Positions 49,293-58,412 of a DNA stretch of 64,000 nucleotides are shown piece after piece. Position numbers and translations under genes: made by a program. The notes beneath the pieces are model-generated. The model was not told the DNA's origin, did no database searches, and saw only the letters and a program-made list of their open reading frames with translations. Positions within the stretch are counted from its first letter, which is position 1; each line of letters starts with the position of its first letter. The DNA comes from an uncultured Alphaproteobacteria bacterium (GTDB lineage: Bacteria; Pseudomonadota; Alphaproteobacteria; HIMB59), in NCBI GenBank assembly GCA_902617515.1, contig CACMWX010000001.1, positions 29,799 through 93,798 of the forward strand, given 5' to 3'.

Positions 49293-50780
49293 ATGAAGGA
49301 ATGCTTTGTAGTTCTTGGAAATCAACTATTTGATAAGAAGTACTTAACAGAATTCAAAAACTCATGTGATTTTTTTATACAAGAGGATATGGGCCTTTGT
49401 AGTTATTTTAAACACCACAAACAAAAAATTTATTATTTTTTGGCATCAATGAGGGAATACAGAGACTATCTAAAAAAAAATAATTTTAGAGTAACTTATA
49501 TTTCTCTTGATAAAAATATTTCTAATTTCAAGGACTATTTTTCTGGTCTAAAAAACTTCTTAAGTAAAAAAAATATTTCTAAAATTAATATCTTCGAAAT
49601 AGAAGACTTAGAATTTAGAATTAAATTTGAGCAATTTTGTAAAAATAGCAAAATTGAACTAATCTTTCATAAATCTCCTATGTTCCTTGTTAGTAGAGCT
49701 GACTATGAAGATATGGTTACTACAAAAAAACCTCAACTTGCAAATTTTTATAGCAATGTGCGAAAAAATTTTCAAATATTTGTAAAAGACAATAAACCTA
49801 TTGGAAATAAGTGGAGTTTTGATGAGGATAATAGAAAAAGAGTTCCTAAAGGTTATCAAAGTCCTAAATCTTATACATTTGAGTCAAAATATTTTGAGGA
49901 AATAAAAAAATTAATTGATAAATTTTTTTCAAAACACTTTGGAAATTTGGAAAAGAAAATTATATTTCCAATGAATTTTAAAGACTCATCTAAAGTTCTT
50001 GATAATTTCATTAGCAGCAAACTTGAAAACTTTGGACATTACGAAGATTTTGTGAGCACCAGTGATCCATACATTAATCATAGCTTAATTAGTGCACCAT
50101 TAAATATAGGTTTGATAACCCCAGAACAAGTGCTCAATAAATTGAGTTCTTTATCTTATTCTAAAGTTGGCATCAATAATTACGAAGGGTTTATTAGACA
50201 AGTCTTTGGTTGGAGAGAATTTATGAGATACCTAAATATTCACTATTATAAAGATTTTAATAAAGGTAACTTTTTTGGAAATGACAGAAAATTAACAAAA
50301 CATTGGTATGAGGGTACTACAAACATTCCTATTTTAAATGACATGATATTAAATTTAAAAAAAAGTGGATATGTTCACCATATCCCAAGATTGATGATAA
50401 TTAGTAATATAATGAACTTAGCTGGATTGAAGCCATCTGAAGTTTATAAATGGTTTATGGAGACATTCATTGACTCATCTGATTGGGTTATGACACCAAA
50501 TGTCTATGGAATGGGGATGTTTAGCGATGGAGGTATTTTTGCAACAAAACCATATTTATGCGGTTCAAATTACTTACTAAAGATGAGTAATTATAGTCGT
50601 GGGGATTGGACACAAACACTAGATGGTTTATATTGGAATTTTATATATAAAAATAAAAATTATTTTAAAACTAATCAGAGACTCTCTATGATGTACTATA
50701 CTGTAAATAAAATGGACAAGTCTAAAATTAGTACTCATATATCTAATGCAAAAAAATTCATCAAAGAATATACAAGATAG
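49293..50780 (+). CDS. Cryptochrome/photolyase (FeS-BCP/PhrB family) lacking the Fe-S cysteines
   Basis: A 495-aa flavoprotein of the prokaryotic (6-4) photolyase-like family. The N-terminal part (about 1-140, with HHKQKI and LASMREY) is an antenna-type domain, and the C-terminal half binds FAD (FGWREFMR, PNVYGMGMFSDGGIFATKPY). In cluster-bearing members a MSDYCxxC...ACPF segment coordinates the 4Fe-4S cluster. Here it is MSNYSRGDWTQTLDGLYW (431-448), with the cysteines absent. Function may be DNA repair or light sensing. Confidence 0.86.
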   Translation: MKECFVVLGNQLFDKKYLTEFKNSCDFFIQEDMGLCSYFKHHKQKIYYFLASMREYRDYLKKNNFRVTYISLDKNISNFKDYFSGLKNFLSKKNISKINIFEIEDLEFRIKFEQFCKNSKIELIFHKSPMFLVSRADYEDMVTTKKPQLANFYSNVRKNFQIFVKDNKPIGNKWSFDEDNRKRVPKGYQSPKSYTFESKYFEEIKKLIDKFFSKHFGNLEKKIIFPMNFKDSSKVLDNFISSKLENFGHYEDFVSTSDPYINHSLISAPLNIGLITPEQVLNKLSSLSYSKVGINNYEGFIRQVFGWREFMRYLNIHYYKDFNKGNFFGNDRKLTKHWYEGTTNIPILNDMILNLKKSGYVHHIPRLMIISNIMNLAGLKPSEVYKWFMETFIDSSDWVMTPNVYGMGMFSDGGIFATKPYLCGSNYLLKMSNYSRGDWTQTLDGLYWNFIYKNKNYFKTNQRLSMMYYTVNKMDKSKISTHISNAKKFIKEYTR

Positions 50781-51516
50781 AGTAGTTTTTATTACAGGTG
50801 CTAGTAGTGGGATTGGCTACGCACTATGTGAAGAGTATCTCAGACAAGGCTGGAATGTGATAGGCTTAGCGAGAGATGATACCAAAATACCAAACGAAAC
50901 AATTGATAACCCAAAATTTGAGTTTGTAAAAACAGATATATCAAATTTTGACTCAAGTAAGCTAATTATAGATGAGGTATTTAAAAAAAATGCGAATATT
51001 AGTACATTTATTTTAAATGCAGGTATTTATATCCCCGATAGTCTAAATGATTTCAACTTTGAAAATGCAAAGGCAACTTTTGATACCAATGTTTTAAGTA
51101 TTTATTTATCAATAGAGCTAATAAAAAAAAATTTCGAGCTAAATTCAAATTATACTTTGGCAATAATGTCTTCCACAGCTGGATATAAAGGTCTACCAAA
51201 GTCTATTTTATACGGACCCTCGAAAGCGGCTTTAATTAATCTAGCTGAAGCTATAAAATCTGAAATGCATGATAATCTCAATGTTAAACTTATCTGTCCA
51301 GGATTTGTAGAAACTCCTGCTACAAAGGTAAATTCATTTAAAATGCCATATTTAATGTCACCTAAAGAGGCAGCTAGGATTATTTATAGTAAAATATATA
51401 AAAAAGGTTTTGAAATATCCTTCCCTTTTCCTTTTAATTCTATAATGAAATTTGGTAAAGTATTGCCTTATAAACTTTACTTCAAAATCACTGAAAAAAA
51501 GTTTTCAAAAAAATGA
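50746..51516 (+). CDS. SDR-family oxidoreductase
   Basis: A 256-aa short-chain dehydrogenase with an intact GASSGIGYAL (about 18-27), LNAGIY, and the catalytic Ser/Tyr/Lys set in MSSTAGYKG and YGPSK (Tyr and Lys in YxxxK). Substrate unknown. The ATG at 50746 lies 35 bp inside the photolyase-like gene, an unusually long same-strand overlap here, and its stop overlaps purE by 4 bp (ATGA). Confidence 0.88.
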   Translation: MQKNSSKNIQDRVVFITGASSGIGYALCEEYLRQGWNVIGLARDDTKIPNETIDNPKFEFVKTDISNFDSSKLIIDEVFKKNANISTFILNAGIYIPDSLNDFNFENAKATFDTNVLSIYLSIELIKKNFELNSNYTLAIMSSTAGYKGLPKSILYGPSKAALINLAEAIKSEMHDNLNVKLICPGFVETPATKVNSFKMPYLMSPKEAARIIYSKIYKKGFEISFPFPFNSIMKFGKVLPYKLYFKITEKKFSKK

Positions 51517-52001
51517 AAATATCTATCCCAAAAATCTCAATAGTAATGGGAAGCCAAAGCGATTGGTCCACACTCAGACATACGGCTAAAATTCTAAAAG
51601 AATTAAAGATTGTCCATGAGAAAAAAATAGTTTCAGCTCACAGAACTCCCAAAAGACTCTATGAATATGCTGAACAAGCTTATGACAGAGGTATTAAGAT
51701 TATTATTGCTGGAGCTGGTGGGTCTGCTCATTTACCAGGCATGATAGCAGCTATAACTCATATTCCAGTAATTGGAGTACCAATTGAGTCAAAAACACTT
51801 AAAGGCTTAGATAGTTTACTTTCAATATCTCAGATGCCTTTTGGCATTCCAGTTGGAACTGTGGCTATTGGTGATAATGGAGCCAAAAATGCTGCTTTAT
51901 ATGCAGCTTCAATTATTAGTAATTATGACCCCAATATTGAAAGAAGTTTAGTAAAATGGAGACTGGCTCAAACAAAAAAAGTTAAAAAGACACCTAGATA
52001 A
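51513..52001 (+). CDS. purE: 5-(carboxyamino)imidazole ribonucleotide mutase
   Basis: Purine synthesis: converts N5-CAIR to CAIR. The 162-aa PurE has VMGSQSDWSTL, the active-site His region KIVSAHRTPKRLYEYA and AGAGGSAHLPGM, all characteristic of class I PurE. It overlaps purK by one base (TAATG), giving the classic purEK pair. Confidence 0.97.
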   Translation: MKISIPKISIVMGSQSDWSTLRHTAKILKELKIVHEKKIVSAHRTPKRLYEYAEQAYDRGIKIIIAGAGGSAHLPGMIAAITHIPVIGVPIESKTLKGLDSLLSISQMPFGIPVGTVAIGDNGAKNAALYAASIISNYDPNIERSLVKWRLAQTKKVKKTPR

Positions 52002-53032
52002 TGATCATCGGTATATTAGGTGGAGGTCAACTAGGTATGATGTTATGCCAAGTGGCTAATAAATTAAATATTCAAACTTTTATATACTCTGATACTGATG
52101 ACTCCCCTGCAATTAAATATGCAAATTACTTCTTAATAAAAAAGTATGATAATTTTCACGAAATAGATAATTTTATTAAAAAATGTGATTTTGTGACATA
52201 TGAGTTTGAAAATATCCCTTTTAAAACTTTATCATATATTGAACAAAAGATTAAAATTTCACCTAGTTCTGAAATTAATAAAATTATTCAAGATCGATTA
52301 ACTGAAAAAAATTATGTAAATAAGATTAATATCCCTACTGTTCCCTATATGGAAATTAACAATACATCAGATTTAAAATCAGTTGATCCTAAATTTTTTC
52401 CTGCAATATTGAAGACTCGCAAACTTGGATATGATGGTAAGGGCCAAATAATAATTAATAGTAATAAAGACATATCTGACATACCAAATAATGAGTATAT
52501 TTTGGAAAAGAAAATTAATTTACAACAAGAAATTTCTATCATTGCTGTCAGGTATAAAGATGGTACTATTTTTACCTATCAACCAATTGAAAATATTCAT
52601 AAAAATCAAATTCTTTTCAAATCATTTTCACCAGCTAACTCAGATACATCGATTATTCAAGAAGCAACAAAACATGCATATAACTTTGCAGAAAAAATAA
52701 GCTATGTTGGAACTTTTTGTTTAGAATTTTTTATAACTAAAGAAAAAAAATTATTATTAAATGAAATAGCACCCAGAGTTCACAACTCAGGTCATTTAAC
52801 TATTGAGTCATACAATGTTAGTCAATTTGAATCTCATATCAGATCTGTATGTGATCTTGAAAAGGTAGAACCCTCCTTAAAATCTAAATCTGAAATGATA
52901 AATATTCTTGGGGACGATATTTATATCTATCGTGAGAAATCACTCAAAGAAAATGAATATTTTCATGATTATCACAAAAAAGAGTCAAAAACTGGCAGAA
53001 AAATGGGCCATTTTACAAAAGTTCTAATCTAG
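52001..53032 (+). CDS. purK: 5-(carboxyamino)imidazole ribonucleotide synthase
   Basis: ATP-grasp enzyme making N5-CAIR from AIR and bicarbonate. The 343-aa protein has GILGGGQLGMM at the N-terminus, KTRKLGYDGKGQ in the ATP-grasp domain, and LNEIAPRVHNSGH with the metal-binding residues. Its stop codon interlocks with that of the convergent pyrC gene in CTAG (53029-53032). Confidence 0.96.
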   Translation: MIIGILGGGQLGMMLCQVANKLNIQTFIYSDTDDSPAIKYANYFLIKKYDNFHEIDNFIKKCDFVTYEFENIPFKTLSYIEQKIKISPSSEINKIIQDRLTEKNYVNKINIPTVPYMEINNTSDLKSVDPKFFPAILKTRKLGYDGKGQIIINSNKDISDIPNNEYILEKKINLQQEISIIAVRYKDGTIFTYQPIENIHKNQILFKSFSPANSDTSIIQEATKHAYNFAEKISYVGTFCLEFFITKEKKLLLNEIAPRVHNSGHLTIESYNVSQFESHIRSVCDLEKVEPSLKSKSEMINILGDDIYIYREKSLKENEYFHDYHKKESKTGRKMGHFTKVLI

Positions 53033-54042
53033 TTTTTAAACCAGTAATTTTTATAGTGATTATAGTTAATTAAACTATCGTTTTTAAATTTAGAGTATTT
53101 TTTAAATATGAAATCTTTTTTTCTAGAATATGAAATTAGAGTGTTATCAAACTTAAGGTTATAATGTTTACATCCATTAGTTGTCAAAAATTTATTTAAA
53201 TTATTTGACTTTTTTGAGGTGTAAAAGAGTTCCAATATATTTGAGACAGAATATTTTGTGGAATATACACCAGCACAACAAAACTCATTAAATTTGCGAT
53301 TTTTAAGATGTGGGGCTGAATCAGAACCAAAGAAAAATTTTGAATTGCCAGAGAGAGCAGCATTTAATAATGATTTTTGGTGATTTACACTTTTAATTAC
53401 AGGTTTACAAAATATTTCTGGTCTTAAAAAATTTCCAAGAAAAGTGTTTGTATTTTCAAGTAAATGATGTGTTGTTATAGTAGCTGCAATGTTTTTGTGC
53501 GATTTTACAAAATCTACAGAATCTTTAGTTGTTATATGTTCTAAAGTTATCTTTAAACCTTTAAACTTTTTTACTAACCAAGATAACTCAAAATCAAGAA
53601 ATCTTTTTTCACGATCATACGGATCATCGTTTTCATGAATGTGCTCACCATGTAAGCATAATGGTATTTTATTATTTTCTAGAAATTCAAAATATTTAGA
53701 CATTTTTTTGATGTCTTTTACTCCTGATGAAGAATTAGTAGTGGCATGAAGAGGATATAATTTAGCTGCAAAAAATAATTTTTCTTTAACCATATTTTTT
53801 AAATCAATAATGGAGCAGTCTTGGTTTAAATAGATTGTAAAAAGAATTTCAGTATTTTTATTATTTTTTAAAACGAAGGATCTATACTTTGATAAAATAT
53901 TTTTATTTGTAATTGGCTTTGTTAAATTAGGCATAACTAAAATTTTTTGGAAATTTTTATTATTTTCCTTTAATACATTTTTTAAAAGTTGACCCTCTCT
54001 TAGATGAACGTGAAAATCGCAAGGCTTAAAAATTTTGAGCAT
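53029..54042 (-). CDS. pyrC: Dihydroorotase (PyrC type)
   Basis: Cyclises carbamoyl aspartate to dihydroorotate. The 337-aa class II enzyme has zinc ligands in FHVHLREG, the carboxylated Lys in AAKLYP, His in LCLHGE and LEHITT, and catalytic Asp in GSDSAPH; all are intact. It overlaps the GT9 gene by 17 bp and purK by 4 bp. Confidence 0.94.
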   Translation of the reverse strand: MLKIFKPCDFHVHLREGQLLKNVLKENNKNFQKILVMPNLTKPITNKNILSKYRSFVLKNNKNTEILFTIYLNQDCSIIDLKNMVKEKLFFAAKLYPLHATTNSSSGVKDIKKMSKYFEFLENNKIPLCLHGEHIHENDDPYDREKRFLDFELSWLVKKFKGLKITLEHITTKDSVDFVKSHKNIAATITTHHLLENTNTFLGNFLRPEIFCKPVIKSVNHQKSLLNAALSGNSKFFFGSDSAPHLKNRKFNEFCCAGVYSTKYSVSNILELFYTSKKSNNLNKFLTTNGCKHYNLKFDNTLISYSRKKDFIFKKYSKFKNDSLINYNHYKNYWFKN

Positions 54043-54946
54043 TTAAAATATTATCTATTTTATCAATTACTTGATTATAAGACACATCATTCATTAAACA
54101 ATTATTTAAAGTATAGTTTTGAGTTTTACTAACTAGGCTTTCATAAGACTGTGATGACCTAACAAGATGACAATGATCAAAGATTTTAGGAAAATAAATA
54201 TTATCGTTTGTGGGACCAAAAAGACTAATAGTTGGAGTTTTACTCAATGAAGCCATATGCATCATAGATGAGTCATTTCCAATAAATAATCTAGATTTTT
54301 GAAGTAAAGCATAATCGTTGAGAATATGTTGCTTGCCGCATCTGTTTATTACTTTATCGCCTAGTTCTGACTCAAAATGAAAAAATTTTGAACTTTCATT
54401 TTCTGAGCCTAAAATAAATATTTTATCAATGCCTTTTTCAATTAGATATTTTGCTATTTTAACAAATTGTTCTGAAGGCCATTCTTTTGGTGGCCAATTT
54501 GTAAATGGGGCTAAACACACATAATTTGAATTTGGAAAAATATTACGAACTCTGTCGATCAATATTTTAAAATCTTTGTTTAGATCAGTATCAAATCTGT
54601 GATGGATTTGTTCATAAATATTTTTACCCTTTTTCATTTTGAATATATTTCTTTTTTTTACTCTCAAGAAATAACCAATGATCGATGATCTAAAATCTAC
54701 TATTTCATCGAATTTAAGTGAAGAAAGTTCTTTATAGAGTTTTAACCAATGTAAATTATATTTTTGTTTAGTAAGATTAATCCTTCTAGAAATCATAGAA
54801 TAATCATCATAAATAGGCATTGGTAAAGGACCAGAGACTAATGTTACATCAATATTTTTCTTATATTTTCTAATGTATTTATTTAAAACCTGAAGGTTAA
54901 TTAAGGAGTCACCTATTCTATTTGAAGAAATAAATAGTAAATGCAT
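54026..54946 (-). CDS. Heptosyltransferase-like glycosyltransferase family 9 protein
   Basis: A 306-aa GT9 protein, probably building lipopolysaccharide core. I use the ATG at 54946 (MHLLFISSNRIGDSLI, where IGDSL matches the family GD motif); a longer reading upstream is only AT-rich spacer. Near the C-terminus FIGNDSSMMHMASLSKTPTI and SLFGPT are the nucleotide-sugar motifs. No other LPS gene is adjacent. Confidence 0.85.
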   Translation of the reverse strand: MHLLFISSNRIGDSLINLQVLNKYIRKYKKNIDVTLVSGPLPMPIYDDYSMISRRINLTKQKYNLHWLKLYKELSSLKFDEIVDFRSSIIGYFLRVKKRNIFKMKKGKNIYEQIHHRFDTDLNKDFKILIDRVRNIFPNSNYVCLAPFTNWPPKEWPSEQFVKIAKYLIEKGIDKIFILGSENESSKFFHFESELGDKVINRCGKQHILNDYALLQKSRLFIGNDSSMMHMASLSKTPTISLFGPTNDNIYFPKIFDHCHLVRSSQSYESLVSKTQNYTLNNCLMNDVSYNQVIDKIDNILNAQNF

Positions 54947-54972
54947 ATATATACATATAGATAATATATTAC

Positions 54973-55551
54973 ATGCAAATTGAAACACTTAATCCAATAA
55001 AAATTAGAGTATCTGGGGAAGAAAGATTTGATTTCCTACAAAATATAATAACCAATGACTTAACTAAATTAAAGAAAGAGTTAAAGAGCTATATACTATC
55101 TCCACAAGGCAAGATTCTATATGAAATAATAATTACTAAATCAGACGAGTCATATGAATTAGTTTGCTCGAATGATCAAAATGATTTGCCTACATTCTTA
55201 AATAAATATGCCTTGTTATCTGACGTAAAACTCAGTATTGAAAAAGTTGATAAAAGAGAATTTGATAAAAATTATATTTTAAATCAACTTTCAACTGGAA
55301 TAATTGACTCAAACCTGCTTAAACAGTCCTCTCTACTTCCATCAGAAGTCAATGATGAATTAGTAGACTATTCGAAAGGATGCTTTGTAGGTCAAGAGGT
55401 AGTTTCGAGGATTAAACATAGACAACTAAATAAAAAAAAACTTTCAATTAAAGTTTTTGAGAAAAAACCTCAAAAACTCCCAACTAATTCAGAAATATTA
55501 TTACAAATAAATAATTATTACATACTCAGGGAGCCTAGAGTTAATAAATAA
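54973..55551 (+). CDS. ygfZ: YgfZ/GcvT-like folate-binding Fe-S protein, short form
   Basis: Folate-dependent helper of Fe-S enzyme repair or assembly. The 192-aa protein has the signature KGCFVGQEVVSRIKHR (about 135-150) and an N-terminal GcvT-like region (RFDFLQNIITNDL). It is shorter than typical YgfZ (about 250-330 aa), lacking much of the middle and C-terminal domain. It faces the GT9 gene with 26 bp between starts and ends one base from glyS. Confidence 0.85.
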   Translation: MQIETLNPIKIRVSGEERFDFLQNIITNDLTKLKKELKSYILSPQGKILYEIIITKSDESYELVCSNDQNDLPTFLNKYALLSDVKLSIEKVDKREFDKNYILNQLSTGIIDSNLLKQSSLLPSEVNDELVDYSKGCFVGQEVVSRIKHRQLNKKKLSIKVFEKKPQKLPTNSEILLQINNYYILREPRVNK

Positions 55552-55552
55552 A

Positions 55553-56902
55553 TTACTTAAAATATCGAGAGTAATAATTTGCTATTTCAGAGAGTGATAC
55601 TTTTTCTTGTTTCATAGTATCTCTATCTCGCACCGTAACTGTTTGATTTTCTAAAGTTTCAAAATCAATAGTAACACACAAAGGTGTCCCAATTTCATCA
55701 TGTCTACGATAATTTTTTCCAATATTTCCTGTATTTTCAACCATAACTCTGCCAAGACCAAGTGATTGTAACTCCGATTTGACATTATTTGCTGTATTGA
55801 CCAAGTCAGAATTATTTCTCTTAAGAGGAATGACCGCAGCTTTAATTGGTGATAAATGAGGTTTGAGTTTTAACAATGTTCTCTTATTTTCTTCCTCTGA
55901 AGTATAAGCTTCGTTTAAAACTGCCAAAACACCTCTTTCAACACCTGCTGAAGGCTCTATAACGTATGGTATAAACCATTCATTATTTTCTAAATCTTGA
56001 ATAGCTAATTTTGTTGTAGAATTTTTATTTTCTTGAACTTTAGCTTTAATATTAAAATCTTTTTGATTTTTAGAATGTGATCCTAAATCAAAATCAGTTC
56101 TATTTGCAATTCCCTCAAGTTCCTCAAGGCCATGTGGAAAGTCATACATAATATCAAAAGTTGCTTTGGAATAATGTGATAAATCCTTTTTTTCAACCTC
56201 TAATAATTTTAGTTTATCTGAGTTTACACCTTGATCAGCCCACCAATTTAAGCGTTTATCTACCCAATATTTATGCCAACTCTCATCAGAACCAGGTTTA
56301 ACAAAATACTCAAGTTCCATTTGTTCAAATTCTCTAACTCTGAAAATAAAGTTTCTTGGAGTGATTTCATTTCTAAATGCTTTTCCAATTTGAGCTATAC
56401 CAAAAGGAGGTACCCTACTGGTTGAGTCGACAACATTTTTGAAATTTACAAATATTTGCTGAGCAGTTTCTGGTCTCAAATAAGCAAATGAGCTCCCGTC
56501 ATCCACAGGACCAATAGCTGTTTTAAACATTAAATTAAATGGTCTAGGATCAGTTAAATCAGTTGATTTGCAATTAGGACATTTTCCGTCTTCAAGTTGA
56601 TCAGCTCTCCATCTTGATTTACATTTCTTGCAATCAACTAAAGGATCAGAAAATGTATCCTCGTGGCCTGAGTATTTTAAAACAGTAGGTGAGGTTAAAA
56701 TAGTTGAGTCCAATCCCTCAACATCATCTCTTTCATAGACTATTGATTTCCACCAGGCTGATTTTAAATTTAATTTTAGCTCTACACCCATAGGTCCAAA
56801 ATCATAGAGACCTTTCATGCCACCGTAGATGTCATTTGATTGAAAAATAAACCCTCTTCTCTTACACAGAGATACTAAGTCTTCCATATTTTCTACTGTC
56901 AT
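55553..56902 (-). CDS. glyS: Glycyl-tRNA synthetase, single-chain (alpha2) type
   Basis: Charges tRNA-Gly. The 449-aa protein is of the eukaryote/archaeal-like alpha2 class II kind: [20 protein letters not shown] at the N-terminus, a zinc-ribbon-like CKKC...CPNC segment, motif 2 [20 protein letters not shown] and motif 3 [11 protein letters not shown]. Most alphaproteobacteria use the unrelated alpha2beta2 GlyQ/GlyS enzyme, so this is an unusual choice for the lineage. It lies 3 bp before the sppA-like gene on the same strand. Confidence 0.94.
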   Translation of the reverse strand: MTVENMEDLVSLCKRRGFIFQSNDIYGGMKGLYDFGPMGVELKLNLKSAWWKSIVYERDDVEGLDSTILTSPTVLKYSGHEDTFSDPLVDCKKCKSRWRADQLEDGKCPNCKSTDLTDPRPFNLMFKTAIGPVDDGSSFAYLRPETAQQIFVNFKNVVDSTSRVPPFGIAQIGKAFRNEITPRNFIFRVREFEQMELEYFVKPGSDESWHKYWVDKRLNWWADQGVNSDKLKLLEVEKKDLSHYSKATFDIMYDFPHGLEELEGIANRTDFDLGSHSKNQKDFNIKAKVQENKNSTTKLAIQDLENNEWFIPYVIEPSAGVERGVLAVLNEAYTSEEENKRTLLKLKPHLSPIKAAVIPLKRNNSDLVNTANNVKSELQSLGLGRVMVENTGNIGKNYRRHDEIGTPLCVTIDFETLENQTVTVRDRDTMKQEKVSLSEIANYYSRYFK

Positions 56903-56905
56903 TTA

Positions 56906-57700
56906 TCAGATACCAAATTTGTTGAAAAGAAACTCCTCTTTTAATTTAGTAATTAAATCCTCACTATTTAAAGAATTAATACCAAGACCAAGCTTTTGTT
57001 TTAGAGACTTTGGTTGTTTTATTTTTTTAATTTTAGTCTTTTCGCCAAATTTACTTTTAAAAAAAGATGTCTCAGATGCAATACCATCAATTAAACCTAA
57101 TTCTTTTGCCTCATTAGCTAACCAAAAGGAACCCGAAAATATAACTTTTTTATTTTTTTCGCTAAGTTTCTTTTTTCTTCTCGAGGACACCCAATCAATA
57201 AAATTTTGGTGTATTAACTTTTGAAGTTTTTTTAATTTTTCCTCATCTTTTTTATTAACTTTTAAAAATGGGTCTAAAAAGCTTTTGTTCTCTCCAGCTG
57301 TAAATATCCTTCTTTCTACTCCAATTTTTTTAATAAGATCAGTAAATCCAAAACCACCTGATATCACACCTATTGAACCAACAATAGAATTTACATCTGC
57401 GTATAACTCATCTGCTGCACATGCAAGCCAATACCCTCCAGATGCAGCAACATCCTCAATAAAACAATAACATTTCACTTTTTTCTTATCAGAAATTTCT
57501 CTAATTTTTTGTGCAATTAAAGATGATTGCACCGGAGAACCACCAGGAGAGTTAATAACAATTGATAGTGCATCAAATTTTATTTTCATTACCTTTGTGA
57601 AAAGTCCATTTAAGTTATCCATATTCAATGGCGCTCTACTTCCAGATGCAATCATTCCTTTAAGATCAATTGAGATTACTGTTTTGTTTGGACTGAACAT
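56906..57700 (-). CDS. sppA: SppA/SohB-like S49 signal peptide peptidase
   Basis: A 264-aa serine protease of family S49. The catalytic Ser87 is in VAASGGYWLA and Lys139 in AGENKSFLDPF, forming the Ser-Lys dyad of bacterial SppA. INSPGGSPVQS is the substrate-binding segment. No membrane anchor or signal peptide is visible, unlike full SppA or SohB, so the location is uncertain. It overlaps the downstream methyltransferase gene's start by one base in TAATG arrangement. Confidence 0.87.
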   Translation of the reverse strand: MFSPNKTVISIDLKGMIASGSRAPLNMDNLNGLFTKVMKIKFDALSIVINSPGGSPVQSSLIAQKIREISDKKKVKCYCFIEDVAASGGYWLACAADELYADVNSIVGSIGVISGGFGFTDLIKKIGVERRIFTAGENKSFLDPFLKVNKKDEEKLKKLQKLIHQNFIDWVSSRRKKKLSEKNKKVIFSGSFWLANEAKELGLIDGIASETSFFKSKFGEKTKIKKIKQPKSLKQKLGLGINSLNSEDLITKLKEEFLFNKFGI

Positions 57701-58407
57701 TATTTAAACCAATTTTCTATATCTTTAGAATATTTAGATAAATTATCGTGGATTATAATTGCATTTGATGTTTTCTCTATAAAATAATTACTTTTAGTGA
57801 TTTTTAGAAGGGCATTTTTAGGCTTTCTACCTTCAAAGGGTAATAAAGGTGTTGTAGTCACTTCTAGATTAAATTTTTTCAGTATATTTAACATAAAATC
57901 CATATTTTCAAATCTATTTATAATAAACGCTGTTCCTCTTATTTTTAAATAAAGAATTATGTTGATAATCCATTTTTTCAAATTTGACTCAGTTATATAT
58001 TTTGAGGCATTTATGGAGGGATTTTTCGACTTTAGTACTTTATTCGCAAAATGAAAAGGAGGATTTGATAAAATTAAATCAAAGTAATTCTCATATTTTT
58101 TATCAAAAATACAATTGTCATGAACTTTAAATTTTAAATTTTTTAAGTTATTTTCTTTATGATTTAAAACTGAAATTTTATGATGAGTTTCATTTTTTTC
58201 AAAACCAATGACTTCAGATTCTGGATTTCTATAAGCAACAATTAGGGAAATAGAACCACAACCAGATCCCATATCTAAAATTTTATTGTGCTTTTTTTTT
58301 GCATTAGAAGCCAGAATAATAGGCTCTATACCGCTCCTATAGCCTTTCTTTAATTGATAATATACAATTTTACCATCTAGAAGAAAATCTTTGGAGTATA
58401 AATTCAT
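57700..58407 (-). CDS. TrmN6-like class I methyltransferase
   Basis: A 235-aa Rossmann-fold methyltransferase with LDMGSGCGSISLIVA (about 45-59) and the NPPF motif (LSNPPFHFANK), as in TrmN6 that methylates A37 of tRNA-Val(1) at N6. The N-terminal KKGYRSGIEPIILA is family-typical. The target is inferred. The start codon is only 5 bp from the divergent ispB ATG. Its stop is joined to the sppA-like ATG (TAATG). Confidence 0.83.
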   Translation of the reverse strand: MNLYSKDFLLDGKIVYYQLKKGYRSGIEPIILASNAKKKHNKILDMGSGCGSISLIVAYRNPESEVIGFEKNETHHKISVLNHKENNLKNLKFKVHDNCIFDKKYENYFDLILSNPPFHFANKVLKSKNPSINASKYITESNLKKWIINIILYLKIRGTAFIINRFENMDFMLNILKKFNLEVTTTPLLPFEGRKPKNALLKITKSNYFIEKTSNAIIIHDNLSKYSKDIENWFK

Positions 58408-58412
58408 ATCTA

